Shown here one piece after another: positions 13,784 to 27,000 of a stretch of DNA of 64,000 bases. The stretch is from the NCBI RefSeq assembly GCF_035582795.1, contig NC_134369.1, positions 61,814,001-61,878,000 on the forward strand, read 5' to 3'. Both the position numbers and the translations under genes were made by a program. Origin of the DNA: Mycteria americana. Its lineage: Eukaryota; Chordata; Aves; Ciconiiformes; Ciconiidae. The notes under the pieces were generated by a model. The model was not told the DNA's origin. It did no database searches and worked only from the letters and a program-made list of their open reading frames with translations. How positions within the stretch are numbered: the first letter of the stretch is position 1; the number at the start of each line of letters is the position of its first letter.

Positions 13784-13925
13784 CCAGTAGGAATCAACTT
13801 GGTCAGCATTCATTCAAGTCCAAATGATCAGATGTTGTGGGCAATTGATAGCAAATGGAATGTCCATGTACGAGTTGGAATTACAGATGAAATGCCTGTA
13901 GGCACTGACTGGGAACATGTACCAG
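13784..13925 (+). CDS. TECPR2: TECPR2 coding exon (propeller blade)
   Basis: It is bounded by the acceptor TTTTTATAG at 13783 and a GTAAAA donor at 13926. It starts in phase 0 (Pro-Val-Gly-Ile) and ends one base into a codon. It carries MLWAIDSKWNVHVRVGIT, a textbook tectonin repeat, followed by EMPVGTDWEHVPG, the P-x-G-x-x-W-x-x-V-x-G turn that closes each tectonin blade. Spacing and order agree with the C-terminal propeller of TECPR2. The 47 complete codons are free of stops and the phase agrees with both neighbours. Confidence 0.95.
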
Positions 13926-15152
13926 GTAAAAGTTAATGCATCAGTTCCTTGTTCTTTCTGCCATTTTCTCAGTGTTGTGTTGGGGTTTTTTTCCTGTTGC
14001 TTTTTAACTTGGAGAGCAATGTTTCAATCAAATATTTTTCTCAGCAATCAAGTGTGCTTATTTATAGCAACATAGTAAAGTATTTGATAAGGGTTATCTT
14101 TTAAAGATGACCTTGGTTTTACTTAAAAACAGTAAGTAGTTAACTGACAAGAAATCTGATGTTTTTAAATGAATTTCTGTTGTGTGTTATTTCAGGCTGC
14201 TGCCACTGAATTAATAAATGGTGCAGTTCCCTTTCAGTTAGAACTAAAGCAGTATTCCTAAGCAACAGGAGACTACTGTGCTGTGGGAAGTTTTGTATTT
14301 AAATGTGATACAACATGGGGTTCCTATCTAGATGTGGCTAACAAAAACCTAATGCTATTTTGCACATCTTTCTATTAATCCTGTGTGCTGGATACATTAT
14401 AGATCAGGTAATTACATTTTTGCCTTGCCTGTAAATAAAACTAAATTTTAGTTGTTTCTTTCTAAATAACTGTGTATTGATGCTGTCTGCTTTTTAAAGA
14501 TTTTTCACTGCATAAATGCATGGCACTTAGTTGTGGAGTACTTTGTTTCTTCCTCTTCACGAGAAAGCAAGTCCACAATGTCTATAATGTTAACCATTTT
14601 TAGACAGACTGAAGTTATAACTGCTGGATTATTCCCCTCATGGTAGTAAAATACGGCAGAGGCTCCAAAAGTATGTTTTGAAGATCCTCTAATTGGTTGT
14701 TGCTTGTGGCTGTGACCACATAACAAAATGTATCCACGGTGTGATATCCTTATGGTCAATAGATGCAGTGAGTACAAAGTCTGCAATTAAAAAGCTTTTT
14801 TGTTCACCGGTGCTTCATGTGCTGCAAGTGGCCTACTTGCTGATATTCTGCTTACACAGGGCCAGAAGCTCAGATTCAAATAGCATCTACTCTGTTCACC
14901 TCCCCTAAAGTCAGTGTAAGGAAATATGTAGTCCTAAATTGTCTTCTTGCCAATCCTTTCTTAGAAAGCCTCCTGGAAAACTAGGTATTTCTTTGTGCCT
15001 TTTATAATGGAGATTTCTTCTCCAGTATTAATATAAGGATATATACAAACTGTTACAGTCTTGCTGTCTTCTCTTAATAAACTTTTCTGCAAGCATATTT
15101 AGTATATAAGAAAGCCTGTGATTATTCCCTTTTCATGTCCGATTATCTTTAG

Positions 15153-15302
15153 GTTTGCAGGCTTGTCAGCTGGCTATAAGTACAAGGACCGTTTGGGCAC
15201 GCTGTCCAAATGGAGACGTAGCTCGTCGATATGGCATTACTGACAAGAATCCAGCAGGAGACTACTGGAAGAAGATTCCTGGAAATGTCTCGCGTTTAAC
15301 AG
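15153..15302 (+). CDS. TECPR2: TECPR2 coding exon (propeller blade), GC splice donor
   Basis: The acceptor is ATTATCTTTAG at 15152. The first two bases complete the Gly split with the previous exon. The exon contains VWARCPNGDVARRYGITD and then a P-x-G-D-Y-W-K-K-I-P-G closing turn, another tectonin blade. It ends ...RLT plus one base at 15302. No GT follows: the donor is AG|GCAAGT (15303-15308), the standard context of the rare GC donor class. Joining it to 15569 restores the frame exactly (Val-Thr-Pro-Leu-Asp-Glu-Leu-Trp). Reading through instead meets a stop at about 15406, so the GC donor is strongly preferred. Confidence 0.93.
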
Positions 15303-15568
15303 GCAAGTTGGTTCTGCATGACAGTCCAAAACATTGTGATGCCTGCTTTGACTTCTGCCTGATGGTGCTCAAGCTGACCATATGCAGGGAGAGCAGCATA
15401 CCCTAAATGCTTTGTTGACTGTGAGAGTTTCACCAAGGGTGCTTTTACCACATTAGTAAAAACCTTCTCTGGGTATAATTAGGAAAATAGTTCCAAATAT
15501 TATTTATGTAATGTTTATAATTGGAACCTGCTACCTTAATTAAAAAATGGCTAATTTATGCTTTGCAG
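15303..15568 (+). other. TECPR2 last intron, GC-AG type (266 bp)
   Basis: It starts GCAAGT and ends TTTGCAG. It is short compared with the 13.1 kb and 1.2 kb introns before it. If retained, translation would run 34 codons into the intron and stop at about 15406, losing the last propeller blade and the LC3-binding tail. Confidence 0.88.
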
Positions 15569-15726
15569 TGACCCCTCTAGATGAACTGTGGGCGATCAGT
15601 ACTTCAGGATCCCTTCTCCAGCGCCTCACTAAGACCTTTAGCCATTCCCATAGTTTGCAGAAAAATAATGACACTTCTGTTCTGCTTCACCCTGATGATT
15701 TTGAAGATGAATGGGAAGTGATATGA
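15569..15726 (+). CDS. TECPR2: TECPR2 terminal coding exon with LC3-interacting (LIR) tail
   Basis: It begins with two bases that complete a Val codon and reads 51 residues to the TGA at 15724-15726. It contains a last tectonin-like blade (ELWAISTSGSLLQRLTK), a Ser/His/Asn-rich linker and the very C-terminus HPDDFEDEWEVI. W-E-V-I preceded by acidic residues is the W-x-x-I/L/V LIR motif. In human TECPR2 the same C-terminal motif is the reported binding site for LC3/GABARAP proteins. The LIR therefore appears intact here, and the protein ends on its final Ile as in mammals. The reading frame is uninterrupted. Confidence 0.96.
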
Positions 15727-17830
15727 AGTCTCTCAAGCTTGCAAAGCAGTGAAAAAACAGAAGGACAGAATTTCTGTAATGTATGTACAGAATGTTGGAC
15801 CTAAAAGCCCCTCATATTGGACCTGTGATATTAGCACTTTTGTATTGAAAAACTGACCTGTTAAATAGCCCCCAAGCTGTGAGTTCTGATGTTTGTTCCA
15901 TTAGCTCTTGGGAGACTCTTTAGGTGTGGCATACTGCAATTGTTATACCGTACTACTGTAGAAGCTCCTTTGGAAATATAATTCTTAAGTTAATCTTACT
16001 AGCAATGAAAGTGACTATTTCACAACAGCATGCAGACTAATACATGTGTACTTATTTTGAGAAGGAATTCTGTTGCATTAAATATTTCTCTACAGCAGAA
16101 ACATTAAGCATTTCTCAATTTCTTCTTGTACTTGGAACTCCAAACTGATGGGACCGCTCTCTGACTATTGTACATATATTTAGAATTATTTTCCCTTGCA
16201 GCATGGAAGAAAATATGGCAAAGTATTTCTTGGTAAGATCTGAGAACATCATGATTACACAGCATTGGTGTTGAAATGAACTTAAGTTTGATCCATTTCC
16301 ATACAAATATCTGCAAGGCTATACTAACCTTCCATTTCTAGAAATTTGGTTCATAATTTGGCTCTATTCACAAGGGAGAGGTTTGGATTATACCTAATAT
16401 CAGGGGGACTTTTGCCCATTTCACACAGCCATCAGGAAACTGACAGATTTTGGGGGTAAGTCCCACTTTGGAATAGGAAGAAGTTGCATGTTGGGTTTGT
16501 ACTACAGAGCAGGAATGTACGAGGCAGCTTTCATAATTCCTGTTGTGCTGTATTTGTGCCTCCAGCCAGTGCTTTAACATTTGGACTCAAATTGTTTTGA
16601 GTACCAAACTTAGATGTATTAAAAGGAAAAATGGTAATTGATAGAATTACCTATATATCCCATTAAAAATTGTGATATTGTGAGAAAATACTTAACAATA
16701 TTCTGATTTTTAGCTATGTTAGCTAAATTTTGAAGTGTCTTATAATTAACAGATGTTGCAGCAGAGGTATGTGATGAACTGGGGAGTAACCTAAGTTAAT
16801 CATTGCAGTTTATTTTTCTTTAAACTCTAAATCTTCTTTGAAAGATACCTCATCTTTTTTAAGCAATAGAAATATAGATGAGAGAACTTGAGTTCACAGT
16901 GTAGGCGGAGGAGTTATTTTGTGTTTGTTCTAAGCTTATAAATCATCAGAATGTTTTAAGCAGCTGCTAATCAATGCTGTAAAAGAGCCAGCTTCAGAAA
17001 AGGCCAGGAGTTGAAAAGTGGGGATGTTTCTGTTTTGAGAACTTAATACATACAGAAAAGGATGTGTGTTCTTTTTAACCTCTGTTCTCTTTCAGAATAA
17101 TTCATGTGTGTACTGCACTAAACTTGGAACAAACATGGTGCAAGGTGAGAATGTGAATTGGTGGAGAGAGAACCAAGTTATGTCACTTTTTTTTAGTAGC
17201 ACTTGTGGTATTGGCTGTCAGTTCTCAGTCTGATCTTTCAGTCTTGCAGGGAGGACAGATTTGTTTCCCTTTTTACAGATGATATGTTTGCTTCATTGCT
17301 ATCTCATCCGTATATGGAGATTACCCCAGAGGGTTTTTTTAGCCTGTCTGGCAGTGGATTGTAATGGAATCAGCTTGTGAAGTAACCTAGTCTGTTTTAT
17401 GCAAGCATAGCTTGGAGTCTTGAAGACCTCAAAGAAGCTGAAATTCAGCTTAAAAGTATCTTGTGGCAGCTCCTGAGTCAATCACTTTGGAGAAGGGACA
17501 TCAGTACTTCTCTGCGCCCTGCCAAGCACCAGACGCTCAAGTACAATGGCATTATTTAATAGTGACACTTTTGTATTACATTTTTCAAAGTCATCTTAGT
17601 AATGGCTTGAGCTTGCTAGTTGTTTACTGTACAATACTGTACCTTGCTATGGTCGTTAATATTAAATTGGTGTCAAGAGCTCTGATCAGACTACTTTTTA
17701 GGGTAGTTTTAATGAAATTAGGATGGGTTTTTTACTTTTGTTTCTGTATTTAGGTTTTTGGTTTTGTTTGTGCTTTGAGACAAGTGCAATAAACTAGATT
17801 TTTAAGAAATAAATTACTGTGGTAAGACTC
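15727..17830 (+). other. TECPR2 3' UTR (predicted extent)
   Basis: About 2.1 kb of AT-rich non-coding sequence follows the TECPR2 stop. The end is set by two close AATAAA signals at 17788-17793 and 17808-17813, followed by a GT-rich stretch at about 17865-17875 that could be the downstream element. An ATTAAA at about 16077 is a possible early site, and an AATAAA at 18047 a possible late one. No coding frame is supported inside it. Confidence 0.6.
17788..17813 (+). promoter_or_regulatory. Tandem AATAAA polyadenylation signals, probable TECPR2 3' end
   Basis: There are two canonical hexamers 20 bases apart (17788-17793 and 17808-17813), the first strong pair downstream of the TECPR2 stop on the sense strand. 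Cleavage would be expected 10-30 bases after one of them. Confidence 0.55.
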
Positions 17831-20155
17831 ATCTGTTGTATGATTTACAAGAGAGTTCTCTGTGTCTGGAAATTGCCTTGATGCGGAACACAGACATGCT
17901 TATGAAGCCCCTCCCCTACTATTACCCCAGACCATAAAGGTAATGACAATGTAAGGACCTGGATATTGTAAAGTTTATTTCATCAGTTTTTTAAATTGTA
18001 ACAGGTGTGTCAAACCAGCAAAATGGTCATCTTCCAAGCAAAGACAAATAAACACTTCTCATATTTGAATATTAAGCTTATTAAGCTTAACATGGTCTTG
18101 CTGTAGTAGAAGGAAGCAAATTTCTTTCCTTACATGCTTAAACAAAAATTGCACTTGCGTGTTAAATATTTTAGCTTTCAGTGAAGACTGTGCATGTGCG
18201 GTCACAGCTAGAAAATGTTCAAGCAGAAAATAGGTGATGGTACCATGTGCTGTAACTGCACCCTTCCGTGCATTTTAAATCTTTGAGCTCATCTGAAGAC
18301 TTTCTCTGTTTCTGGCCTTTAACTGTAACTGCAGCTGAGGCTTACTGAGCACCTTGGCTTCACTTCCCTGAGGGGACAACTGTTTCCTGACAGAGTTGCA
18401 GCCTGGGTAACTTCACACAAGAAAGCATAGCAATGATTAATGATGCTTCTGATACTTAAACCCACTTCCAGCCACTGGAATCCTGTTCAGATTGAGATGG
18501 CAATGTCCTTGCTAGTTATCATAGCTTTTATCTTGACAAACCGGTTCAGCTGCTTCTGCTGGTTCCTGCAGGGAAATGGTAGTCTCCTTACAGCACCAGC
18601 CCGTTGCTATTATGCAGGAATAATCTTTATGTTTCAGCTTAAGGAAGTTCAGGTGACTCTGATGAGTTGGTATGAAACAGCCATCTTAGATATCTAAGTA
18701 ACTCTTGTTTTTCTTTGTCTTCCAGCAATAAAAAGGAATAGGATCATGTTAAATGGTACAAAGAAAATCTTTCACTAACAAGCGTCCAAATACATTAATT
18801 GCTTAAGTAAGATAGTAGAACTGTTGTTAGGAAACACTGTTACCGCTACGAAAATTATAATGAGGAACACTTAATTATGGACTTGTGTAATTGTCTAAAC
18901 ATAGCTTTATTTATACAGGTACAAAAAGTCACATTTATTCCAAACTCTTCGTACCTGTACAAAGAGTGGTTTTGATACGATGGACAAGAACCCCGCCTTC
19001 TTCCCCCCACACACACAAGGACATCAGAAGGCCTGAACCCCATAACTCTTCTACATTACTTCTCAATAGATGAGTCCTGTCAATTATCTTGAAGGTACTT
19101 GTGGGTTATTTCAGACTAGTGTCGCATTCTGGCTTATCTTTTTGGTTCTCTCATAAAACTCCCTTTAATGAGTGAGCTGTTGCTAGTTGTTTCTGCTAGA
19201 GTTCTGGATAGATTCCAAAGAACAACCTTGAGACAACTTTTCAGTAAATGCTGTTTTAAGTGTAAAGGCTTGAAATTCAAGTGCCTGTATGCCTATGGCT
19301 TTGCCTTGTTAATTAGCAATTAGAAAAGCATAAATCATATATGAAGATATGGAGATCGCCTTATTACCTTGGTGAAAAATCTCTGGTCTTCAGTTTTTAT
19401 ATTAACCAGCCCTGTCCACATCCCATCCCTACTGTGAGGAGTAGAGAGACAAGACCAGGATTGAGGATTTCTACCTGTAAAATGTGAGATGCAGGCTTTA
19501 TTCCTCTTACAGCCTTCCTGAAAGTGAAAGCTGCATGTTGGAAATAGTATTATGGTGGCAAGTAGCCAGCAAAGAAAGTTGATGTATCCCTTGCGAAACA
19601 AAGTAGATCACCTGATTGTTTGATAATGAGTTATTGTAGTTAAAAATAACCACTTTCACAGTGGCAGAACAGAAGAGAACTTGTAATGTAGAGGACTAGA
19701 TTTTAATTACTGGAAAGTGAAAAGTTGAGTTGCAGTCAGTATCTTTTGTGAATTATTACAGCTGGAGCTCCACCAATAAAGATTAAAATATCTGGATAAA
19801 TGAAATGATCTCCCTAGACTGCTGAATGGTGATATCTAGGTTTATCACATAAATAGCTATGGATTTCTCATCACTTGAAATCAAGATAGGAAGTGAGGTT
19901 TTGGGTTCACTGCAGGAAATGTTGTAGGTAATACTGTGGCTGGTATCACACTGGAAGCTAGGTGAAATTACTATTATTATTCCTTCGGCCTTTGACTTTA
20001 TCTGACTGGAAATCTATTTGCATAGGTCTATCAAAGTTGTTATATTAGCTGTAAAGTTAAAATCCTGCTTGATGCTAGTGAGGAAGAAAAAAGCTGTAGA
20101 AAGAGGTAAAGATCTGTTTGAGAAACTTTATGTTCTTATGGAATGTGGACTTTTT

Positions 20156-20157
20156 AT

Positions 20158-20188
<31 letters not shown>

Positions 20189-20190
20189 AA
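20156..20190. repeat. Compound (CA)n(TA)n microsatellite
   Basis: About nine CA units followed by about six TA units, downstream of TECPR2. Likely length-variable between individuals. Confidence 0.92.
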
Positions 20191-23100
20191 AGCTTTGATT
20201 TCTGTTCTCTAAAAGCTAGTACAATGATAATAAAATAGCAAAAAATACTAAATCCTTCAAACTGAAAAATGCCCTTTCTATCTTGGCATTCAGAAATTAC
20301 TAAAATATACTGATTTTTATAGCCTGTGATTCTCTGACAGAGGCACCGAATAGCACAACTGAATTGCACTGACTGGAGCTGTAGTTATGAATTAATCTTT
20401 CAAACATTATTCACTATTTCTGTCCAATATAGAAGAAACCAGTGACTTATTTGTCCTTTTTAATATACCTTTCTCATAACCTCAGCTGAGATTTACTTAC
20501 AGCAGATAGAGCTAAAGGAGGGAGACTTCATTTTACAACACTTATGTTTTGAATCTCATATCCAGAGAAAATATACCTAAAGATGTGTACAGAATTGTGT
20601 TAACATCCTGTACTTACCATCCTGAATTTGCACAAGTTGACTGCATGCCTTATTTGTATTCAGTGGACCTATGGTCTAATCAGTATAGCGAGCCTGTGCC
20701 AGGAGGCTCTGTTATGAGTGTGCATAAGTATCTTGTATATAGAATAGAGAAGTGGCACAGGTGTTATGTCTGTTAAAGCATGAAATAAGAATACTCAATA
20801 GGTGACTCCGCTGAAGTTGTTACACTGCTGTATTTTGCCTAACCATGGGCTGGATGAATTTAGCAAAGCTCCCGTGGGTCAGGTGAAAGATCAAGCTAAT
20901 TAGACCTCTCCCAGAAAAAATAAAAGACTGGGAGGAAAGTTCCAGGGAAGCCCCCAGCAGACTGCCTGGCATATGTGCCTGGCTACGCAGCAGGGGATGT
21001 ACAAAAGAAGAATGAATTTGCTTGAGCTGCAGGGGGAAAAATGCAACTGCCAGCAAGAAACCCCACAATCCCTGGTTGTTATAGGGGACAGACCAGCCAG
21101 CTGATCATGGGAAGTGCAAAGTAAGTAGGGTAATTGCTAGGATGACTGAGATTTTACTTGCTCAGCTCCCACGCTTGTCTTGCTAAATCCGTTCTCTGCC
21201 TCAACAGATGGGCTATAGTGTGTTCCCTCCATGAGCCGCACCCAGTGCTCCAAATTGGGAATAACGAACATGTGAAGTGGTGGATCTGCACTTCATTCCA
21301 TGGTGCTGTGGTGAAAGCCAGTCCTTTTAAGTTAAGGAGAACATGGTAAATGATCAGTGTGACACTTGAAATAACAAGTTTAGCACTGTTAATTCACTTT
21401 ATAGTTACTGTAATAATAATCCTGACCTTGTTAAATATTAACATTGATGCCACAGGTACTCGTGTAGGAGATCTGTTGGGCTTCAGGTCTAATTGGCTGG
21501 TTACTTAAAATACTATCAGCATGGAGTGTGTTTTTAAAACAACTACAAAAAAAATCTGAAATATGTGTTTGTCTGTACTAAGAACAGATATTTGGAGAGC
21601 TGAATTCTCTTGATTTTAAGGCCTGCTGACTTCTTTTCATACTGTTCTTTGCTTAGTGGAGGGATCTTTCTCCTGTCCTTCCATGTGCAACTACATGATC
21701 ACATGGTGCCCATATAGAGCATTCCTGGGAGGAAAACAAAGGACTATGTAGAGGCAATTCTGAGTGTTTTGTTTGTCACCTTCTTTCCTTCCTCCCCATC
21801 TTTCCATTTCTAATTGCAACACAGGAGTTGAGGTCCAGGGAGGTAGCAAAGCAGCTCCTTCTACTTAAGCTTTGGTATTTTATTAAAACCGAACTTAAAG
21901 CCAGCAGGTTTTTGCGTTATCTTTAACCTTGTCCATAGTCCTTTGCAGCATGTTTTGCACCATTGCTGGCTGCTTGCAATATGGTAACTTCTTAAACCTG
22001 ACTTTAATAGAAGACTTTCAGGATGGAAGGTGACAGATGGTTGGTTGTTTTTTTTTTTTTTTTTTAATGGACAAGAGATGCTGTATCTTACCAGATGAGT
22101 TTTCAAAGCATACTGAGCAAGGTGAGCTCAGCTTTCACTTAAAAGGCCATGCTTCATTCAATCCCTAAGTTTCGCAATCATGCATCCAGTGATTTCTCAA
22201 AGCCAGTTTTAGGAGCAGGTTGGCATCTATCTTACTGTCAGGTTCAGAGCCCTAAAGAAGAGTATTGTCTCTGCAGAACTGTACTGCTAAGAGCGAGACT
22301 TCAGTGTCTCCCATAGCACGTTTGTTCTGGGCAGCATGGACAGGCTCATAGCCTGCATATGATTCCCTACCCTGTGAGTTTTGCCAGCTTCCGTGGTGGA
22401 TAATAGGAATCTTCTGCAGATCTTGGCAATCGTGTGGTTTCTTAGGTCTGTCTCTAAGGTTTCTTGCTTTAGGTCTAGGGTTCCCTGCTACAGTTCCTGA
22501 AGTCAGCCAAGGTGGAACAGATCAGCATAACACAGGCATAAATCACATCCTCGATCAATTGTTACAAGTGAAACTTCCTTCATGCTCTCTTCATGCTAAA
22601 TTTCACCAAATTTCATGCAGTTTTTCATTTAAAAAGTTAGCGTTGTGGGGAGTAGTACAGCTCTCTCTGTATCTACAATTTTTTGAGGACCTTAATGGGT
22701 CACAGTGACTTTCAGCTTGAGCTGGGTATTTTTGAAATCCAGTGTCTAATGGACCCAACAATTAGACCTGTCTCTGTGTACCCAGATGATTTGCATATCA
22801 TTATCCTACTTGCTTTCTGCATTCAAGATTCTCATCTTTCATTATTGATCTCTGTTAGTTTTACAAGTACCAACTTGTACAGAGTGAGAAATGTGTACAT
22901 ACTCTTCTTGCTTTCCCAAAAAGAATAAATAATCTGACAACTATGAATATGAGTTTATTTTTGTTTATTAACATTGATATCATTGATCTCTTGGCTTATA
23001 TTTAGCTGTTTTCCCAATAGCAGATTTGCAATATCTGAACTCAGTTGTCATGTTAAGCTCCAGAAATACTGGTAATGGTTATAACCATACTGTGGTGACT

Positions 23101-23714
23101 AGAAAAAAAAAAAAAAAATCTTTTATTATTTTGAAAAATTATTTTGTGAAAACACAGCCAGGCAAGTAGGGAACATTGGAATGCTTGTCTTTCATATTTA
23201 GTCCTATATAAATCCATGGAAGAGCTTTCACTACAATGGAGCTGGATATGGCTTCAGGAATATTATTAGTAGGATCTAAGGCTTCACCATGTGACATCTC
23301 TAGAAGCAACTCTGCTTCTGTTCAGCCAAGTAAGGGATGTTTTTGGAAGCCATCCCAGGCAAGTGATTTTGCAAAATAAATACATCTACTTTATTTGAAG
23401 TGATAGCCAGGTACTGAGTGTCTTTCTTCCTTGGCAGTGAGTCATAAAGTTTTAACATGGATGACACTTGGGGAAGGAACCATCTTTTTTTTTCCTCTCT
23501 TTATCCCAGTGTCTCTGCTGTAGTCCAGATAAGTAAGGAGTATCTTTGGAAGCTGTTCTATGCCACTGCCTAGGAAACAGGAGCATATCTTTTCAAAAGA
23601 TAATAAAGTCCCAGGGGGACCTGTGTAGCAGGTTTTGTATAATATTTGCAGTTTTGGTCCTGGTTCGGAGTGAAGCTCTTTTGCATAGTGCTAACATAGT
23701 TCCTTTTCCCTCTG

Positions 23715-24085
23715 ATATTGATGTGTTCACATCTAGGTTACTACAAACAGCTGGAAGCACCTGAATTTCAGAAAAGAAGTTCTGAGAACACCAGTATTAA
23801 TAATGAACTGAGCAGAGATAATGACTTGGGGAGGGGGACAGGAATAAAAATCAAAGACCCTTTGAGGAATACCTGTTTTAATCCATGGTTGCTAGGATGT
23901 GTAGAGGTAATACGAGAGTTTCAGGGAATGCTGAAAAGAATAATTCTGACCTATGGAAGAAGAATGAGGAAAGGAGAATTGGGTTTAATGGCAGGAAACA
24001 TTTCCTCACAATAAGGCTTATTAGGTTGTGCTGTTGTCAGGAAATGGTGGCAGCCCCATTCTATGAAGCATTTTAGACTGGACAA
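23715..24085 (+). mobile_element. Probable ancient CR1/L3-like retroposon relic
   Basis: The right half carries a phrase order I associate with old amniote CR1/L3 3' regions: a GGCAGGAAACATTTCCTCAC block, then GGAAATGGTGGCAGCCCCAT, then TTTTAGACTGGACAAAG. The left half (about 23735-23890) is less certain. No coding capacity remains and no target duplication is visible, so the ends are approximate. Recognition is from memory of family consensus features. A repeat-library search would decide it. Confidence 0.4.
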
Positions 24086-27000
24086 AGGGAACAATCCCTG
24101 TAATGATATAAAAGGATGAGAACATCTGTCAGAGCAATTTAATGTTTTGTTGCTTTGCTTGATTCTTTCATGTAGGTGGTATCACCTTGTTTTCACTTCT
24201 TTACTCTTCACTTCATACTTCATTCTTCATTTCTTCACTTCATACTCTTAATGTCCTTTTGCGTTCTGTTTGGTAGATCTGAATGGCATTAGCGGAAAGT
24301 CAGGGCTTTTGAAGGTACAGAACATGTGCATCTTCCATTGATGTCATTTGGTGCTGTGGACACTCAGTATTTCTGCAAATCAGTCCTCCAGCTGTTTTGG
24401 TTTATATGTGAGAACATTCAGGGCTTATTGATGGCCTGTGTGAAAACAGTGATCTTGATTGTAGAGGAGGCACGAAAGCAACCAGCTGGCTAGTAATACA
24501 TGTAACATCACCTGTAATAGCTGTAACATAAGCAGGGGTTGGTTTGGTTGTTTTTATTTTCAGAATCAGTATGTCAAGAGCATAAGATGAGAGGGATTGA
24601 TCTGACCACTGATGATTTGACGTTACAACAATATGGCAGATTTATAAGAGGGAAATGGTTAGACTTATGTAGTAAATCCATTTTTGTCAAGCTCTAAGTG
24701 CTGGTTTCAATAATCTTTCTTCCCAGAGGTGATCCCTCCACAAGTGAATGCTCACATTTAGTATCAGCCTTTGTCTTCAACAGATCTGAGCTGTGTGGTG
24801 TAAGCCTTTTTTTTTTTTTTTTTTTACCTTGTAATTTTTCACCAAAGCCAGCCATCTCATGTATTTCTCCATGTTTTCTTGTGGTAGCAGCACTTCCCGA
24901 AGGGATGATCAGCAGTAAACTTGTCTTTACCTGTAGGCAGATGAAGAAGGAGGGCAGGCAAACAAGAAGCAGGAGTTGAAGGTTTGCTGCTGACAGACTT
25001 ACTGTGCTTGGGAGCAGCTGCCAAACGCAGCTCAGAAAGGAGTGAACCTGAGTGGTGAGCAGGGTGGGGTGACCCTTGCTAAGCAGAAGTTCAGCAGGGT
25101 GTCAGGCTTGGACTTTACAATGATGGTGTGGGCTTGAGAGTACCATGATGGTTAGGGCAAGTACGTCCTACAGTAATAGAAAAGCAAGCAACAAACCAAT
25201 AAAGAATTATGTTTTCCTGTTGCAGAGGCTGGGGAACTAAGGAAGGCAGGTGAAAATGCCATGATCATTGTGCTAAATTTCATGTTTTGATACCACAAAG
25301 AATACAGGTTGTCCATAGGCTCTGAGCTCAAGACTTGCTATCACAGTGCATGCAGCCCTTTTGCCAGCTGAGCCAAAAGCCATTGGCTCAGATAGCCAAA
25401 TTGGCCTTTTTCTTCACAGACACCAGCTAATAGAGAGAGGTAGGACACATACCTTTCTGCCACACTATATTTAATGCCTAGGTCATGAAGGCCACTTGCA
25501 GTCAACGTCGCATTAAAACAGCATGTTTGGTATGTGTCCCATCAGGAAGGGTGTCTCCTACAGTCAGCTGCATCGGTGTCAGGTTTGGATCTGAGTAAAG
25601 CTTCAGTGTAGCCTAATTAATGAATAGGGCCTGGTAAGGTCACAGTCCAAAGCAGGGATTTCGTTGCATAAATTTCTGTGCTTTTGTTTTAAGAGGGAGT
25701 CTACACAAGATTTGTTTGGTATCTGAGCAACCAGTTTCTAAAGCATCAAATCCCAAGCAGGAGACCGGAAAGGCTTCTTTTGATTCTGGAACAAAAGACT
25801 TCCGAATACCCTCCCAGCTCTGTATCCTTGGTTTGGTACAGTACAGTGCCACTTTTCCATGCATGAACTGCAAATGCTGAAAAGGTGAATAGATGCAGAT
25901 CCAGACTACCAGCTGGGACTTGTCACCTCCCAAAGTGAGTGCTCAGTGCTGCTTAGCACCCTCTGAAAGGCACAGCACTTGCGAAGCAGAGCTTTTCCCT
26001 TTGAGTTGGAGGTGGGCAGAGCCAAGCTCTGTGTTTCTCTTCCCCTCTTCTGCCTGGCTCTAGCTTGGAAAGTTACTCCCTCACTATCAGGGGCAGCACG
26101 GCAATTTGCTCCCCCTTTTTTCTCCTCCCATCACTCAGCAAAAGTGGAAAGAGGATGGGAACACAGAAGAGTGCTGTGGTTTGAGCAGAGCGCAGAGGCT
26201 GTGGTTCTCTTGTTGGCTCTGGCGGGCTTAGCTGCGCAGTAGAGAGAAACATTTGCCTGACTAACTCCCTGGCTTGTACAAGCAAAAATGCTGTTTGCAG
26301 GTACAGCACGGACTATTGCACAGGACAAGGTCTCCTGCTAGCTGGCTTGTGTTGAGTGAGTGCCTGTGAGACTTGAAGAGTTAAAGGTCGCTGCTGTGGC
26401 CACCGCAGGGCAATAGTGAGCCAGAGACCTCTGGTGATAAGAATATTTGCTGATATCACTTGAGAAAAAGCTCCAGCTCAGAAGCTGGGATTTAACTGCT
26501 CTATGTCTCTCTAAACTGGAAAGGGGAGGAGATGTGATGTGAGCTGGCTGTTCATCATGTGGGCAATGCATCAGTACCACAGGCATATTGTTGCTAGGCA
26601 TATCTAAGCACGTACATAAGCATAGCTGATACCATGTGGTACCAAAGAATTAGGACCTCGAGTTCTCACAGCATTCGTGGCACAAGTGTTGTGGTGCTTG
26701 GCCCCAACCCCCAGGTGCATCCTACTCTGTGCTTCCCCAGGGGTCTGATCTCACTGGGGAGCTGGGACTTACCAAGTCTCTTCAACAGTGCAGGATAGGT
26801 TGGGTGCTGGCCATGCCCTTTGCCCATCACCATGCTGGTGGTGTGCTTCCCCTGCACCCTAAGAGCAGGGGTGTAAGCAGTGCTGGAAGGGGCCAGTGGC
26901 AGACAAGAGTCTCAGGACAGGCTGTGCTGGGGGAGAGGGCTTTATTCCTGAGAGAAGGAATGGAAGGTGGAGTATCTCCCACTGCACACTCAGTCTGGGG

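Noticed and set aside
18070..18092. TTAAGCTTATTAAGCTTAA palindromic duplication
   Set aside because: Low-complexity AT-rich repeat of a HindIII-like core; no context suggesting function.
25640..25933. 97-codon minus-strand frame resembling a protein
   Set aside because: No splice sites, start context or domain. Similar-looking frames occur throughout the window, so appearance alone is not evidence.
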